Under the pieces are notes generated by a model. The model was not told the DNA's origin, ran no database searches, and saw only the letters and a list, made by a program, of their open reading frames with translations. Position numbers and translations under genes: made by a program. A stretch of DNA of 64,000 nt from Hirundichthys speculiger (lineage: Eukaryota > Chordata > Actinopteri > Beloniformes > Exocoetidae). Location: the NCBI GenBank assembly GCA_018398805.1, contig JAGFBZ010001926.1:1736001-1800000 (forward strand). The letters run 5' to 3'. This document shows positions 51,590 to 62,769 of this stretch, one piece after another (position 1 is the first letter of the stretch; each line of letters starts with the position of its first letter).

Positions 51590-51796
51590 GATGAGCAGTT
51601 GTGGAGGGACTCCGAGGACTCTGTCGTGTGCAGTTATGAGCTCGCCAAACTCAACACGGCCTTTCCTTTACACACTGGAGAGCTTAACTCTGAAGCCACT
51701 GATCTCTCTAAGAGAGCAACTTTACACTGAGCACTTTTTTTTATTCATCAATGGTTTTATATTGTATAACATATTTCATGTACAGTTGTGCTGTTT

Positions 51797-51827
<31 letters not shown>

Positions 51828-53052
51828 AAAATCAGCATCATTCCAAAGAGTGGCCTTGTTGCATTAATGGAGAAGCGCTTGGTGTTTGGGGCTTTGAACT
51901 GCTGTTGGACTGCTTGTACTCTGAGTCAGATTTCAGGGGAATGACTCACTCAGCCTCTGACAGAGTAAACGCTGTGAACGCTGGCCTTCATGTTTTTTTG
52001 CTCCTTTGTTGTCAGAGGCACAGCTGTGATCACTGCACTGTTGAATGTCCTAAAGCCATTGACTGGTTTTGGCATATCCTTAAAATTCCTGAAAACTTGA
52101 AAAAAACAAAAAAACAACAACGAAAACAAAAAAAAACAAACAAACTGCAATACGGTATGGCTCGAGATTTCCACGTTGCAATACTGGTGAATACCAGAAG
52201 ATGGATGGATTTGTAAAGGAAACCTGGGATTGGGGGTGTGGGGAAATTAGTGAAGCGATGCTGTGTTGTGGGTTTTAGTGGTTGGCAGATGCTTATCCTC
52301 ACAGCACAAATGCACCACAGAGGAAACCACAGTTAATTAAGTCTGCTTTACTTTTAGGCTCTAAGCAATGTAAAACTGTTACAATTAAAGCAAAATCTGC
52401 TTTAATGGTCGAGTATGTGAAATATGTTCACTTTTTATCCTGATTGAGCTTAGTTGCAGTCAACCTTGCCTTACACACGATAGGCCTTTATTCTGTAAAT
52501 GCTTCTGTAACGGTTCTGTTTTTACTGTTATCCACGTGATTATATCAATGTTTTATTTGATCAGAAAAGTGCCTTTTTTAACTTTCTGGCCTTGTTTAAA
52601 CCCTAAATTCAAATCATTATTTACCTGTGGATTTACTGTCTTTTTTTTTTTTTTTCCCCTGGAGGTCTCATTTAAGCAAAGCTTACTGCTCCACTGTGAC
52701 TCAGATGTGGATAAGATGTTAATAAAACCATCAGTAAACCTCTGGCCGGATGAACATGCTTGCCTGTGGCTGCTATTGTACTGTGAGAACACCTGAGGAC
52801 ATGATGACTCTTAAATACATGAGTAAAAGGCCTGTGAATGATCTTTATAGGAATCCACTTCCTGTCTGTGTTTGTCTGTGGTGGAAACAAGACAGAAAAT
52901 TGCTGTTCTGCAGCGTCAGGACACAAAAGAAACAGAAGGAACTGTCTGAGTGAACGCAATACCTGTAACGTGTTGCACACATACGAATTACCTGGTCTGT
53001 GTCAGTGAAGCCATGAGTGATGATCTGAATAAATGCAAAAAAAAAAAAAAAA
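51590..53052 (+). other. nbeal2: nbeal2 3' UTR and downstream region
   Basis: Non-coding sequence following the nbeal2 stop. Candidate polyadenylation signals AATAAA lie at 52721-52726 and 53028-53033, the latter directly before an A run. A long T tract (about 51787-51826) and an A-rich patch (about 52099-52145) are present. Which signal is used cannot be told from sequence. Confidence 0.6.
53028..53033 (+). terminator. Candidate distal polyadenylation signal of nbeal2
   Basis: AATAAA followed after 4 bases by an 18-base A run. The A run is genomic and could cause internal priming in cDNA, so this is only a candidate. Confidence 0.4.
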
Positions 53053-54653
53053 AAGAACAAAAAAAAAGTTTTTAAATGTTTAGTTATAATTTCTGCTTAT
53101 CTTTGTTTGCATTCAGCTGTTCAAAAGCAGAAATAGATGTATGTTCCAGTTTGCCTTTGAGTGAAAACTCACTTTGTGTACAGCTTTGTTGAATACTCAT
53201 TGTATGAATCCATCCAGATAATATATTTACAGTCATTATAGTCAACATCTACCATCAAATAAGCAGGTTTAAGACTTGCTGTGTTAAATGTTTTCATGTT
53301 TCGAAGTCCTGTTGAATGCCTTACGTTTAGGCCAGCACTGCCTTGAATTTCAACCACTATTATTTAGTGATTGTATTTTTCTGGGAATATTTTGACAATA
53401 CAGCTGACTTTCTGAAAATCATACAGCCTGAGCATCTATTTCATCCTCTCACCCTGTCATCTGTTTCTCTTTCTTGAAATTGCCCTGATGAGGCCAATAA
53501 CTGTGACCCGCCTGTTACATTCAATAATCCTCTTTTCCATCAACCCGTCAGCACCGAGGATGATCGCCTGAAAATTACTGAAAATTGCGCCCGTATTTTG
53601 TGTGTGTGTGTGTGTTTGGACAGCAGCAGGAAGGAAACTGATCTGCAGCCGCAATGTGGATCATCCCGCTCCTCTGCTGAAATCTCAGCTTTGCATGCAT
53701 CTGTGATCTTAACCCTGCCGGAGTTGAAAAGGTCACAGTGAGCAGCAGCGCATGTACTTGAAGAGGAGACTTTGATGTCTTGATGGGCCGAACATCCTGT
53801 CGACCCCCCCCCCCCCATAAACACCTCTGTGGGGGTACAATTCGCTGGATAGGGGAGGGGTGAGGCGGGTGGTAAAACCATCCTGAAGACCTCCAGTCAA
53901 ATAGAAACCACTGAGTAGTGAATAAGAGAAGGGGAGTAGGAGGAGGACTGTGGAGGGAGGAGTTAACACCTCGCTCCTCATTGTTGCCAGCATCTTCTCT
54001 TTGACCCCTCCAGACCTGAGGGCAGGCTGAGGGGATACATGTCGTGAAACGTTGCAATTTTGGGTCTGTTCAAGTTGTTCCTGCCAAAAACCGCAACAAC
54101 ACTCAAACAGGCCTCTTAAACGACCTCGGACCCTCTGGCCCCTCCTCTTCTCCTCTCCCGGTCCATTTCTCTTTGGCCCGTGAACAGCAGGGAACTCGGC
54201 CCTCTGCTAAACTGTCTTCAGCTCCGCAGCTAAGATGATTTAGACTGGTTAAAATGAAGAAATAAAGAGTTGGTATTTATTTTCTGGGGAGTTTGTGCTT
54301 ATCGTATCATTTGTTTAACAGCTGCTGTGCATCGACAACAGTTTCTCCTGCTTCCCATAAAGTTTTTCTTTTATTGTTGAATCGTTGAACCTTGATAAAA
54401 CAGGACATGTTAAATAAGTTAATTATATCCTTTCAATGTTAGTATAATATATTTTAAGTGTGGAAGTTCTCTGTGCTGCAATGAAACACATTTATAGTAC
54501 TTTTTAAAAACTTTTAAAGCAAATAGTTTTGGATGATAGTTCTATAAACATAATGGCAAAAATAATATTTCAGAAACAACAGTTTTATTGTGTGTCTGTG
54601 TTCTCTATTTCAGTGCCGAGTTGTTCATGTTTCCACTTCCACCTTAAATTCTT

Positions 54654-54690
<37 letters not shown>

Positions 54691-55929
54691 CAAAATAGGG
54701 TCATGGCATAATTTGGCAAAGAAAAAATCCACCATACAACCCAGAGATCCCCAGTTGTGGCATTCAGAAGCAGTTCGTTCTCACAAGGATCCCACCCATT
54801 TCCACTAAGTTAGCCATGATGAAAGAAAAAGCTTTTGATACTTTTAGTGTTTTACATCTGGCCACCAACTGGCATATACCAGCAACTCAGGACCTCTTAA
54901 ACACCGACATGGCTTCACTAACTTACATTCCCATATATAGCGCATAAAAACCTGGGGATGGAAATATCTGTGCATAACTACATACAGCATGAACTTTCTG
55001 CTGGCTTCCCTCACATTTTTCCCTCCATCTGCTAGAATATTCAGCCGTTTGTCTTCATCAAACTACGTTGTCAGATTGCTGTGAATGCTGTCTCTTTTTT
55101 TTGTTCTGCTGTTGTTTTCAAATGTTTTCTGAAATGCATGGTGTATTGGAATCACGGGGGGCTTTTTAAGGCTCCATAATATCCAAAGATGGTTTTGTAC
55201 CGTGGTGGTTGTGGAGGTGCAGCGTGGAGGTTAGATGATAAACACTCAAAGTCAAAAGAAATCAAACTAAACTGGATGGGGGTGTTTGCAGCGTGGAAGC
55301 TGTTCTCCGTCGGTGTGGGTGAGAGAAAAGAAAAAGGTGGCTCTGAGTTTTATCAGAGGAGGAACATCCTCTCTCTCGCTCCTCTTATCCCTCAGCGGGC
55401 TTTGAAGTGCAAGTAGTATTGTGTCTGAGAGATCTCCCATTTGTTTTCCTCTGAAGTCTCCCCAGCCCCCCTGCAATGCACGCTCTAGAATTTACAAGGT
55501 GTGTAATTTAGCCTCCTTTGGTTTTCTAATCTTTTGAAAAGCTGAGATCAAACATATACCTCTTCTCAGGAGCATCTTGTTTGATTCACATGCTCTCTTT
55601 TGTTTTAGATAACAGCCAATGACAGCTGCGTGTCAGGGCACCTGGAGCGTTGTAAAATAATGTCTCGTAGCAAACCCCCATTTGACAGGATCTTCCCCAA
55701 ATTCAGACATTTTCTTCTCAGTATGATAAATGCTGTGAGGGGAAAGAGTTGAAATTATACAGTTGAGACTGTGAAACCTCACCATTGATCATTTCTGTTG
55801 AAAAAGAAATTAGAAACATCCCGCCTCCTTTCAAGTGACCTGTAGGTCACAGAAAAGGATATGCACTGCTATAAACGGTACAATCAGACAATTTGACATC
55901 TATCACAGGCTTATAACATATTTTGCAGG
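53053..55929. other. Intergenic region downstream of nbeal2
   Basis: No conserved coding. It has a GT microsatellite (about 53599-53615), a 14-base C run with neighbouring G-rich sequence (about 53804-53870), a second AATAAA at about 54260 and a 28-base T run (about 54660-54688). Short open frames here resemble nothing known. Confidence 0.55.
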
Positions 55930-57161
55930 TATGGTGTCAGTTGTTGAGAAAGTGGATATTGGAACTGTCCAATAGAACATAGAAAACACATCAAATGTTT
56001 TAAATGAAAAAAATATTGGCTCAATTTGAATGTGATGGGAGCAACTCGTCTCAATAAAGCTGGGATATGGGGAGCAAAAGGCTGGAAAAGGAGGTATTAC
56101 TAAAAAATAAACACCTGGAGGAACATCTTGCATCTGATTAAGTTCATTGGTAACAGGTCAGTGACATCACTGCGGAATACAAAGAGCATCTTAGAGGGGG
56201 AGAGTCTCCCAGAAGTAAAGCTAAGAAGGGATCTGGCACTCTCCAATAAAATAAATAACTCTACAAATTGTGACATAATTTCTGAATATTGCTTCTCTGG
56301 ATAAAATTGAGAATATTATCTATGATGCATGATATCACTTATCTCTGCACAAAGAGTCAGGACCATGAAATCAGTATCGGATGCCCTTTTTCTTCAGGCT
56401 GTCAGGTAGCAGCCTTAAAAACAGGCATGATTCTGTAATGGAAACTGCATGGACTCAGAAAAACTTCTGGAAATCACAAAGAGTCTGCTATGCTAGCCAC
56501 AACTGGAGCATGCACGAGAAGAGGCCACATGTGAACATGATTCAGAAATGCCACGGCCTCTGGGCCAAAGTTGAGGCAAAGTAGAAAACTGCCCTTCGCT
56601 GCATGTTTCAAACTAAAGAGGACTGAGGGGCCATCCACGCCATTCCCAGCACCCAGTTCAAAAATACATCAGTGCTGTAAGGTATGTAGAGGTTTCAGAG
56701 CAACCATATGCTGGAGCCAACATGTTTTTAAGGGAAGCCCTTCCATCTTTCAGCAAGACCATGACAAACCTCCTCCTGCACCGATTGCAAAAGCATGGTT
56801 TTCTTAGTATTGAAGAGTCCAGATGTTCAACCAGTCTGCCTGCTGTCCAGATCTTTCACCAGTTGAAAACATTTTGGGGATCATGAAATGAAAAATCCTA
56901 GGAAGAGCCAGGTGTTGAGTGACTGGAACCCTGCATCAGACAAGGATGGGAAGAGCTTTTGTCTCCCAAAACTCCAGAAACTGGTCTCAGTTCCCAGGTG
57001 TATATGAAAAGTTTATTATTAATATTATTATTTCTTCAGTTTAAACGTTTTATAGATATTATGTTGTGAATGGTATGTGGATTTATGAGATAGTCATACT
57101 GATGAATTCTGATTTTATTTACATTTTACACAGCACCCTGACACTTTCTGAATTTGGGTTG
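55930..57161 (+). mobile_element. Decayed Tc1/mariner-like transposon, full-length layout
   Basis: Same family as 27970-29064. Shared features are 'atagaacatagaaaacacat' near the left end, 'ggtaacaggtcagtgacatc' near 56150, 'cagcctgaaaaacaggcatg'-type sequence near 56410, 'gaaacatgtgaacatgattc'-type sequence near 56530, 'atctttcagcaagaccatga' near 56745, 'actccagaaactggtctcag' near 56970, and the right end 'tacattttacacagcaccct'. Its transposase frame is destroyed by stops and shifts. It lies between nbeal2 and the next gene. Confidence 0.75.
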
Positions 57162-57243
57162 CATTTTCCTCTATACATTTGTAAAACTTAAAGTTCAAGC
57201 ATTTCGATTATCATATATGTAGTGATTTTTAAAAATGTGCTCT

Positions 57244-57288
57244 TCATTCATTCATTCATTCATTCATTCATTCATTCATTCATTCATT
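57244..57288. repeat. (ATTC)n microsatellite
   Basis: About 11 copies of the 4-bp unit. Confidence 0.95.
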
Positions 57289-57394
57289 TTCAAACAGGTT
57301 ACAAGATGAGCAACAGGAAACAAAAAACCCTTAAAACTCTGGGTTCTGAGTCATTTGCCTCCCAGTAGCTCCCAGCTCCAGCCTCGTCTCAGGG

Positions 57395-57913
57395 ATGCGG
57401 CCCATCACGGGGGCGTCACTGAAAGCTGAGCAGAGGGGAGGAGAAAAGGGCCCAGAAGAGCCCGCAGGAGTTTTCACTGCCTCATCTGTTGCTCGCAGAG
57501 CTCCGGGAGAAGCTGCAGCCCTGCATCCTGCGAGCTCAAACAGAACTAACTCTGTTTTGACTCACATTTTCACGAAGAAATGCGCTGAAACAGACAAACG
57601 CATCCGCTGCAGGGAGAACATACGGATTAAACCGCTCTTTCATGCGCTGAAAAGAATTTAAAAAAAATCCCAGATCACTCTGGACTGTAATCGAAATGCG
57701 GAACCAGACATTTTTTAGGAGAAGTTGGCGTATTTAATTAGACTGCGTTCTGTGGGTGTTTTGACTCTTTTTTCCCCCCCTGGCATCTCTGAAAGGCTGC
57801 AGGCAGAAAAAAGTGCCATCACGGAGTGTGAGACGCGCCGCTTGAAGTCGAGGAGGATTGTAGAGACTGAAGACATGAGACCGATTGTCTTATGCGCCCT
57901 TCTGCTGTTAAAA
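57395..57913 (+). CDS. Probable 5' UTR and signal-peptide exon of an unidentified downstream gene
   Basis: The coding part is 57875-57913: ATGAGACCG... encodes MRPIVLCALLLLK, a typical signal-peptide start (charged residue and then a hydrophobic run), and ends exactly at a good donor, AAA|GTAAGC, in phase 0. The sequence from about 57395 is GC-richer than its surroundings and looks like a 5' UTR with upstream open frames (for example 57395-57661). The rest of the gene is not in the window. In mammals the gene next to NBEAL2 on this side is NRADD, a neurotrophin-receptor-like death-domain gene, so nradd is one candidate, but the 13 residues cannot confirm it. Could also be a chance ATG plus donor. 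Confidence 0.4.
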
Positions 57914-59057
57914 GTAAGCAACATCTGTTTTCATCCTTCCAAAGCCTTCCTTCTTCATCTCAGTCTCTTACGAGCATTAAAGTGGCTTTTGTAAACTTCT
58001 GCCACCCTTTTTATTCACCCACCATTGTTCCCAAAGGAAATGTGTTACACACCACTGAGCCATATGTATCACACAGCCCCTGTTGGTTGATGCGATTATT
58101 CTGTCCATGCCACTGAACAATGGAAAGAGTGAGTGGAGATGTGTGACTAAAACTCATCCGGTCTTTCCTTTCAAGTGTGAAGCAGCTCATTAAGAGTGAA
58201 ATAGAACTATATTCCCAGTTTAGGCTTTTTATGTTTCCCAGAGACGCCTCCCAGCCTCTGGGCTGTATCTATAGAGTTTTATTGAGGAAATTTGTGGAGA
58301 TCCTTTCTTTCATATACTGCCAAGGAACAGGAACAGGAAGATGGTTTTCATGTTTTCCTCTTAACGCATCAGCAAGTGAGCCAAAACAGAGGATCAGACC
58401 ATTTTTAGGACTAAATTATAGTTTTGGATGGTGTTTGATTGCACATTCTAAAGTCAGGGGGAAAAGAAAGCTCCTGCCTCCAAAGTTGCAGACAATAATT
58501 TGACACTCACTTACCACAAGAAGCCCATGGGGCCTGTGCTCCTGTTCAGACTCGCACCGCACGGTTAAAGCACTCTTGTTAGATCCAAGTATTTAGTTAA
58601 CATTTCATCTCTTTCAAAGATTTATATCATATGATTGTTACTCATTTGAATGACACTAGAAGTTCTGTTTGAAATCCTAGATATTGTTGCCGGTCAGGAT
58701 GAGTGAGTATTTGTTCCGTCAAAGATTCTCAGTGGGTGATTTAGTGCAGAAGCTTATTGGATTCTAGTTTCTGAGGCTCATATTTCTTTCCTTTTCTTTT
58801 TTTTTCTTTCTTGAGTTTACTGTAAAACGCTGCCACATTTCTTCCTTATGGCAGTTCCTGGTGAAAATGTGGCCTAGCAGGCAGTACTGCTGGGATATCC
58901 GGCACAAAGCAATTATCATCATTCTCTCATGTGTGGGGGGTATAGTTTAGGGAGAAACCACACTTTGAATTTCCATGCAGTTGGAAGGTTTCAAGTATTA
59001 ATCATTTCACAACTCATTGGTGACAGCTGGAAATGCACAGATTAACAGTTGATGTGT
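57914..59057 (+). other. Putative first intron of the downstream gene, proximal part
   Basis: No conserved coding or recognisable repeat ends were seen. There is a T/C-rich run near 58788-58815. Confidence 0.45.
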
Positions 59058-59065
59058 CTCTTTAC
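59058..59065. repeat. Left 8-bp target duplication of the THAP-bearing element
   Basis: CTCTTTAC, repeated exactly at 60395-60402. Confidence 0.95.
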
Positions 59066-60394
59066 CAGGGTTATTATAGTTAACGAAAACTAAGACTAAA
59101 ACTAAAACTAGCAATGAAAAAATATTTCAGTTAACTGAAATAAAAATAAAAACTACAATTAAAAAAAAACGAAAACGAAATAAAAACTACAATGAAGGAT
59201 GTAAAACTAACTAAAACTAAACTGAATTGTAGATAAATTCAGCTTAGTTTTCGTTGTCGTTTCGTTTTCTCCCTCGATTACTGCCATAGAGATTACTGCC
59301 TGTCCTGCAGCAGCCGCTATGATACCCTCCCTCCAGAGAGGGGGCAGCATAGCGGATATAGACCTTTTCGGGCCAGCCCCCCGGAAGTACCCCGTCCGCC
59401 ATTGCGGGGTTGTGCTACAGAGCGACACTTTCACCGGCTCGCAGATTAACCAGTGTTTTTCTCTTTCTACAAATATATATTTTTATAATGTCGAGTCGCT
59501 CGAGTGGGAATAATGTTCCGTCATAAACTGTGCCAACAATGGAAGAAGAAAGTATGCACGAAGACTGCCTTGTTTGCAGAACAAGAAGTTAGGAAGACGT
59601 GGGTGAAAAATATCAACAGAAAGGACTTTGTTCCAAATGAATACAGCCGGGTGAGTTTTCGTTAACATTCAATCTCGTACTACTCATAGTCTCACTGAGA
59701 GTCCCGGACGATTCTGACCGAAAGAACAGCAGTATGAGGCTACTGTAGCCCTCGGCACTAGCACAAGCCTATAAATGAATGAATAAATTAATGAATGAAT
59801 GACTTAGGTGGATGATAAAATAAATTAAATATAACATTAACACATAGCCGAATTTACCGCTAGCGTTAATGTTACAGCAGCATAATCTTTATGGCTTGTT
59901 GACGTTAGTTATAGCCAGCGTTCCACAGTTTTTAGTGTTTGATTATGGGAATAGATCATGCTATTTCCATAACCAATCATTAAAAACAGCGATAAACTAC
60001 CTTCATCTGTAACTGGAGGCCACTGCCTAACATCATCAATCCAAGACATGTCTGTGTTATCCGTAACAGATGCTCCACACTGCTGTGTTTGGGTTAGTTG
60101 GTGGAGCACCGCACAGTCCAGTTATGGCGGGGCCACTAGGGGGCGCATGTCCACAATTTTTAAGTCGAAAAGGTGTATAATCTGCTGCATACTGCAAGAA
60201 GAAGAAAAACTAAAACTAAGACTAAAACTAAATAAAAACTAAACTGAAACTAGTCAATTCCTCAAAATAAAAACTAAACTAAAACTACTAAATTACTTGT
60301 TGAACTAACTAAAACTAAACTGAAATAAAAAAGCAAACTGGAAAACTAAATAAAAATAAAAACTAAAGAAAATTTCAAAACTATAATAACCTTG
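59066..60394 (+). mobile_element. 1.33-kb non-autonomous transposon with THAP-like exon, P-element-like
   Basis: It begins CAGGGTTATTATAGTT and ends AACTATAATAACCTTG (inverted repeat with one mismatch), flanked by exact CTCTTTAC duplications. Long sub-terminal stretches at both ends consist of 'aaaactaaaactaaact' units. The middle (59300-59650) is GC-richer and carries a THAP zinc-finger-like fragment. An 8-bp duplication plus THAP fits the P superfamily, whose transposases start with a THAP finger. hAT also makes 8-bp duplications, so the superfamily is inferred. No complete transposase is present. Confidence 0.85.
59488..59650 (+). pseudogene. THAP zinc-finger exon fragment inside the transposon
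   Basis: ATG at 59488 starts MSSRSSGNN. A different frame at 59514 then reads CSVINCANNGRRKYAR, with the C-x4-C typical of a THAP start. A third frame at 59573 reads FAEQEVRKTWVKNINRKDF and then VPNEYSR up to a donor CGG|GTGAG at 59651. The order matches a THAP domain up to its usual split before the final C-x2-H. Two one-base shifts break the frame. Either an ancestral transposase first exon or a captured host exon. Confidence 0.65.
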
Positions 60395-60402
60395 CTCTTT
60401 AC

Positions 60403-61699
60403 GTTATTTTGCAGGATTTAGGATGATAGACATAATGATGATAGACTTTCTCCTGGGGAAAAAAAGAGAAACCCATATCTTTCTTTTTTTTTTTTTTTGG
60501 CTCTTTTCCTGCTTGTATACATCTGACAGGAATCATTTCAGCTCTAGTCCCTCGTAACCACGCTGTTTCTGTTGAAAAAACCTGGTCAGATTGTGAAGGG
60601 TCTTGGGTCAGCGTCTTCACAGGGCAGAGCATCCTTTTGTGTGTTTATTTTCACGCAGATTAGATTAACTATGGAAACTCTAGCCTTCAAACATGCTTTC
60701 ACTTCACAAGAACACAGAAAACTTTTAACGCACCGAGAAGGCTGAAGTGAAATGTGCACGCACACACATGTGTGCGTGTGTGTGTGTTTGATCCGTGATG
60801 ACTGAGTGACTCCGGCAGCCGTGGGGTTGAGAGGCCCATTGAAAGCAGGGCTCCACGGTGGTCCGTCTGTTCTCACTGGGGAATCCCTTCAGATTGCAGC
60901 TTCTTACCTTAATGGGAAAAAAAGCAACTGCAGCTCCCTTCTCTTTAGACTTTAGGCCCCAGATACAACAGATAAGAATAAATACTCTGAGGGTCATGAC
61001 CGCCAAATTAAACCGTGCTTGAAAACTGAACATAATGACAAAGTATTACGGCACCGCATATAGAAAGCTGGTAAAGGCTACACTGTAATACTTCATAAAG
61101 ATGTATTTATTTCTAGATTTATCATGGAGTTCTGCTGCTCGCTGTTGGTTTGAGCTGCTCTGTTTTTATGTGTATGTTCACACTCAGCGGATCATTTGAG
61201 GGACGTCAGTTCTCATCTTCGTTATACATACAAACTGATATGCAGCCAGTTCAGCTGCCTTTCACTAGCATGAAAGCCTATTTATCTAATTCATTATAAA
61301 TCTGGTAATCAGTTACTTCTGCTTTCAGACAGGCTGTGGACATGTGTGGGTCTGAAGTACAGTTCTGTGCAGCAGAAACCTAATTAATCTTCTTGCAAAT
61401 CTATTTAGATCTGAGACTATCTGGAAAGATTAACTAAGGGTATAAATTTCCACACAAGATCATCCTGCCTTAAAGCAGGCAGTAGAACTATTAATATAAG
61501 AAATGAACACTTATTCACTAACTTTGAATGAATCACATGACGTGACTTGGGCAGCAGGACTTCATAATGCATCATTTATTTGTGCATTAAAACATAATGA
61601 ATCATGTATTAGCGAGGCATAGCATGTGTACTCTTATTATTGGATTGATCGGGGAACAGTTTATGTTTGACTCATACAAACAAGTGACTGTCTTCAGGC
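60403..61699. other. Non-coding stretch between two transposons
   Basis: Includes a 16-base T run (about 60484-60499) and a CA/TG microsatellite (about 60760-60788). No conserved coding, RNA gene or transposon end was recognised. Confidence 0.5.
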
Positions 61700-61860
61700 T
61701 TCAGGTTTATTCAAACTGGGGTTTGTTCATCCATCCATATTCTATCCCTGTTTCATCCTGTCCGGGGTCATGGTGGGCTGGAGCCTATCTCAGCTGTCAT
61801 CAGATGAGGGGTAGGGTACCTATAAGGGGTCACCAGTCCATCACTGGAACACACAGAGAC
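61700..61860. repeat. Common teleost interspersed repeat
   Basis: Contains 'tcatggtgggctggagccta', then 'tctcagctgtcatcagatga' and 'caccagtccatcactggaac', the recurring fish repeat pattern also found, more diverged, at 3975-4135. Probably the 3' end of a non-LTR retrotransposon. Assigned by recall. Confidence 0.7.
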
Positions 61861-61871
61861 AAATAATGAAG

Positions 61872-61879
61872 CGCTTGCA
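61872..61879. repeat. Left 8-bp target duplication of the hAT element
   Basis: CGCTTGCA, repeated exactly at 62762-62769. Confidence 0.95.
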
Positions 61880-62147
61880 TAGTGCTGGGCAGTATACCGG
61901 TTCATACCGAATGCTGGTGTTTATTTTTCTTATGATATGAATTTTTCATATACCGCAATACCGGTGAGTATGTACTGTAGCGTACACAACGTTGGGAACG
62001 CCGCGTGGCGGAACGTGAGTGCCGCAGAACATTGTTTGACAGGGGACTGTTTTGCAGTTGCACTGGAGGCACAACACGCTACTAGTTCGGGACAGCGAAA
62101 ATCCCGAAGGTGGAAGCTCCAGAACGGCAACATGAGACTGAGGAAAC

Positions 62148-62277
62148 TTTTTCCTAAACGAGGAGCCGTGTCTGTCGTGTGGAATTTATTTGGATTTTAA
62201 AAAAGACGACGTCCAACAAACTACAATAATCTGCAAATGTTGCCGAGCTAAAGTTGTAGCCGCGGGAGGCAACACCA
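62148..62277 (+). pseudogene. BED zinc-finger remnant of a hAT transposase
   Basis: The plus-strand frame reads KLFPKRGAVSVVWNLFGF and then a stop. One T fewer in the TTTT run near 62197-62200 would continue it as KKDDVQQTTIICKCCRAKVV with AAGGNT. The W-x-x-FGF start and the C-x2-C pair are those of a BED finger. The sequence is cut off where the fold-back begins. Confidence 0.75.
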
Positions 62278-62310
62278 GGCTGGTGTTACCTCCCGCGGCT
62301 ACAACTTTAG
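62248..62310. repeat. 31-bp inverted repeat with 1-base loop
   Basis: The arms 62248-62278 and 62280-62310 are reverse complements with a single mismatch, separated by one G. The left arm is BED-coding sequence, so the right arm is an inverted copy of it. Confidence 0.95.
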
Positions 62311-62338
62311 AACGTTGTTTATATTGTGTAGTTAATGT

Positions 62339-62380
<42 letters not shown>

Positions 62381-62769
62381 ATATGTTTTTTCAAGTTGTT
62401 TGGAAAAAAAAAAAAAAAAAGGGTTCTGTATTTTAACTGCAACTATCATGCATTCTGATTCCTTCACTTAATTAGAATCACGAGTGCCACCTCTTAGTAA
62501 ATAGAATTTTGTGTGGCCATGTAAACCTGTATTAATACTAATGTAGATATGAATGTTTTTCTACAATATTCACTCCTCGTGACAGTAAACTAGGTAATTC
62601 TAAGCCAATTTACTGCAGCAATTCCTCTAAATGATTAGAAAATGTGGTTAACACCCAGTTGTGCCTTCAAAGAAAAAAATACCATGATATACTACCGTGA
62701 AACCGATATAATTTTGAAAAATACTGTGATATAAATTTTTGGGTCATACCGCCCAGCACTACGCTTGCA

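Larger units (their letters stand above)
61880..62761 (+). mobile_element. 882-bp internally deleted hAT element with fold-back
   Basis: It begins TAGTGCTGGGCAGTATACC and ends GGTCATACCGCCCAGCACTA, giving inverted terminal repeats. They are flanked by exact CGCTTGCA duplications. Inside are a BED-finger-coding remnant (about 62148-62275), a perfect fold-back (62248-62310), a 35-base T run (62341-62375) and an 18-base A run. No catalytic domain remains. Confidence 0.93.

Noticed and set aside
53540..54057. Overlapping minus-strand frames of 113 and 160 codons
   Set aside because: Low-complexity proline/serine/histidine runs from C-rich and CA-rich DNA, with no conserved motif.
57244..57288. 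Possible CRISPR-like or regularly spaced array
   Set aside because: It is a plain 4-bp microsatellite with no spacers, in a vertebrate genome.
57395..57661. 88-codon frame as the start of the downstream gene
   Set aside because: It ends in a stop before any donor. The signal-peptide ATG at 57875 with its donor is the better start, so this is at most an upstream open frame.
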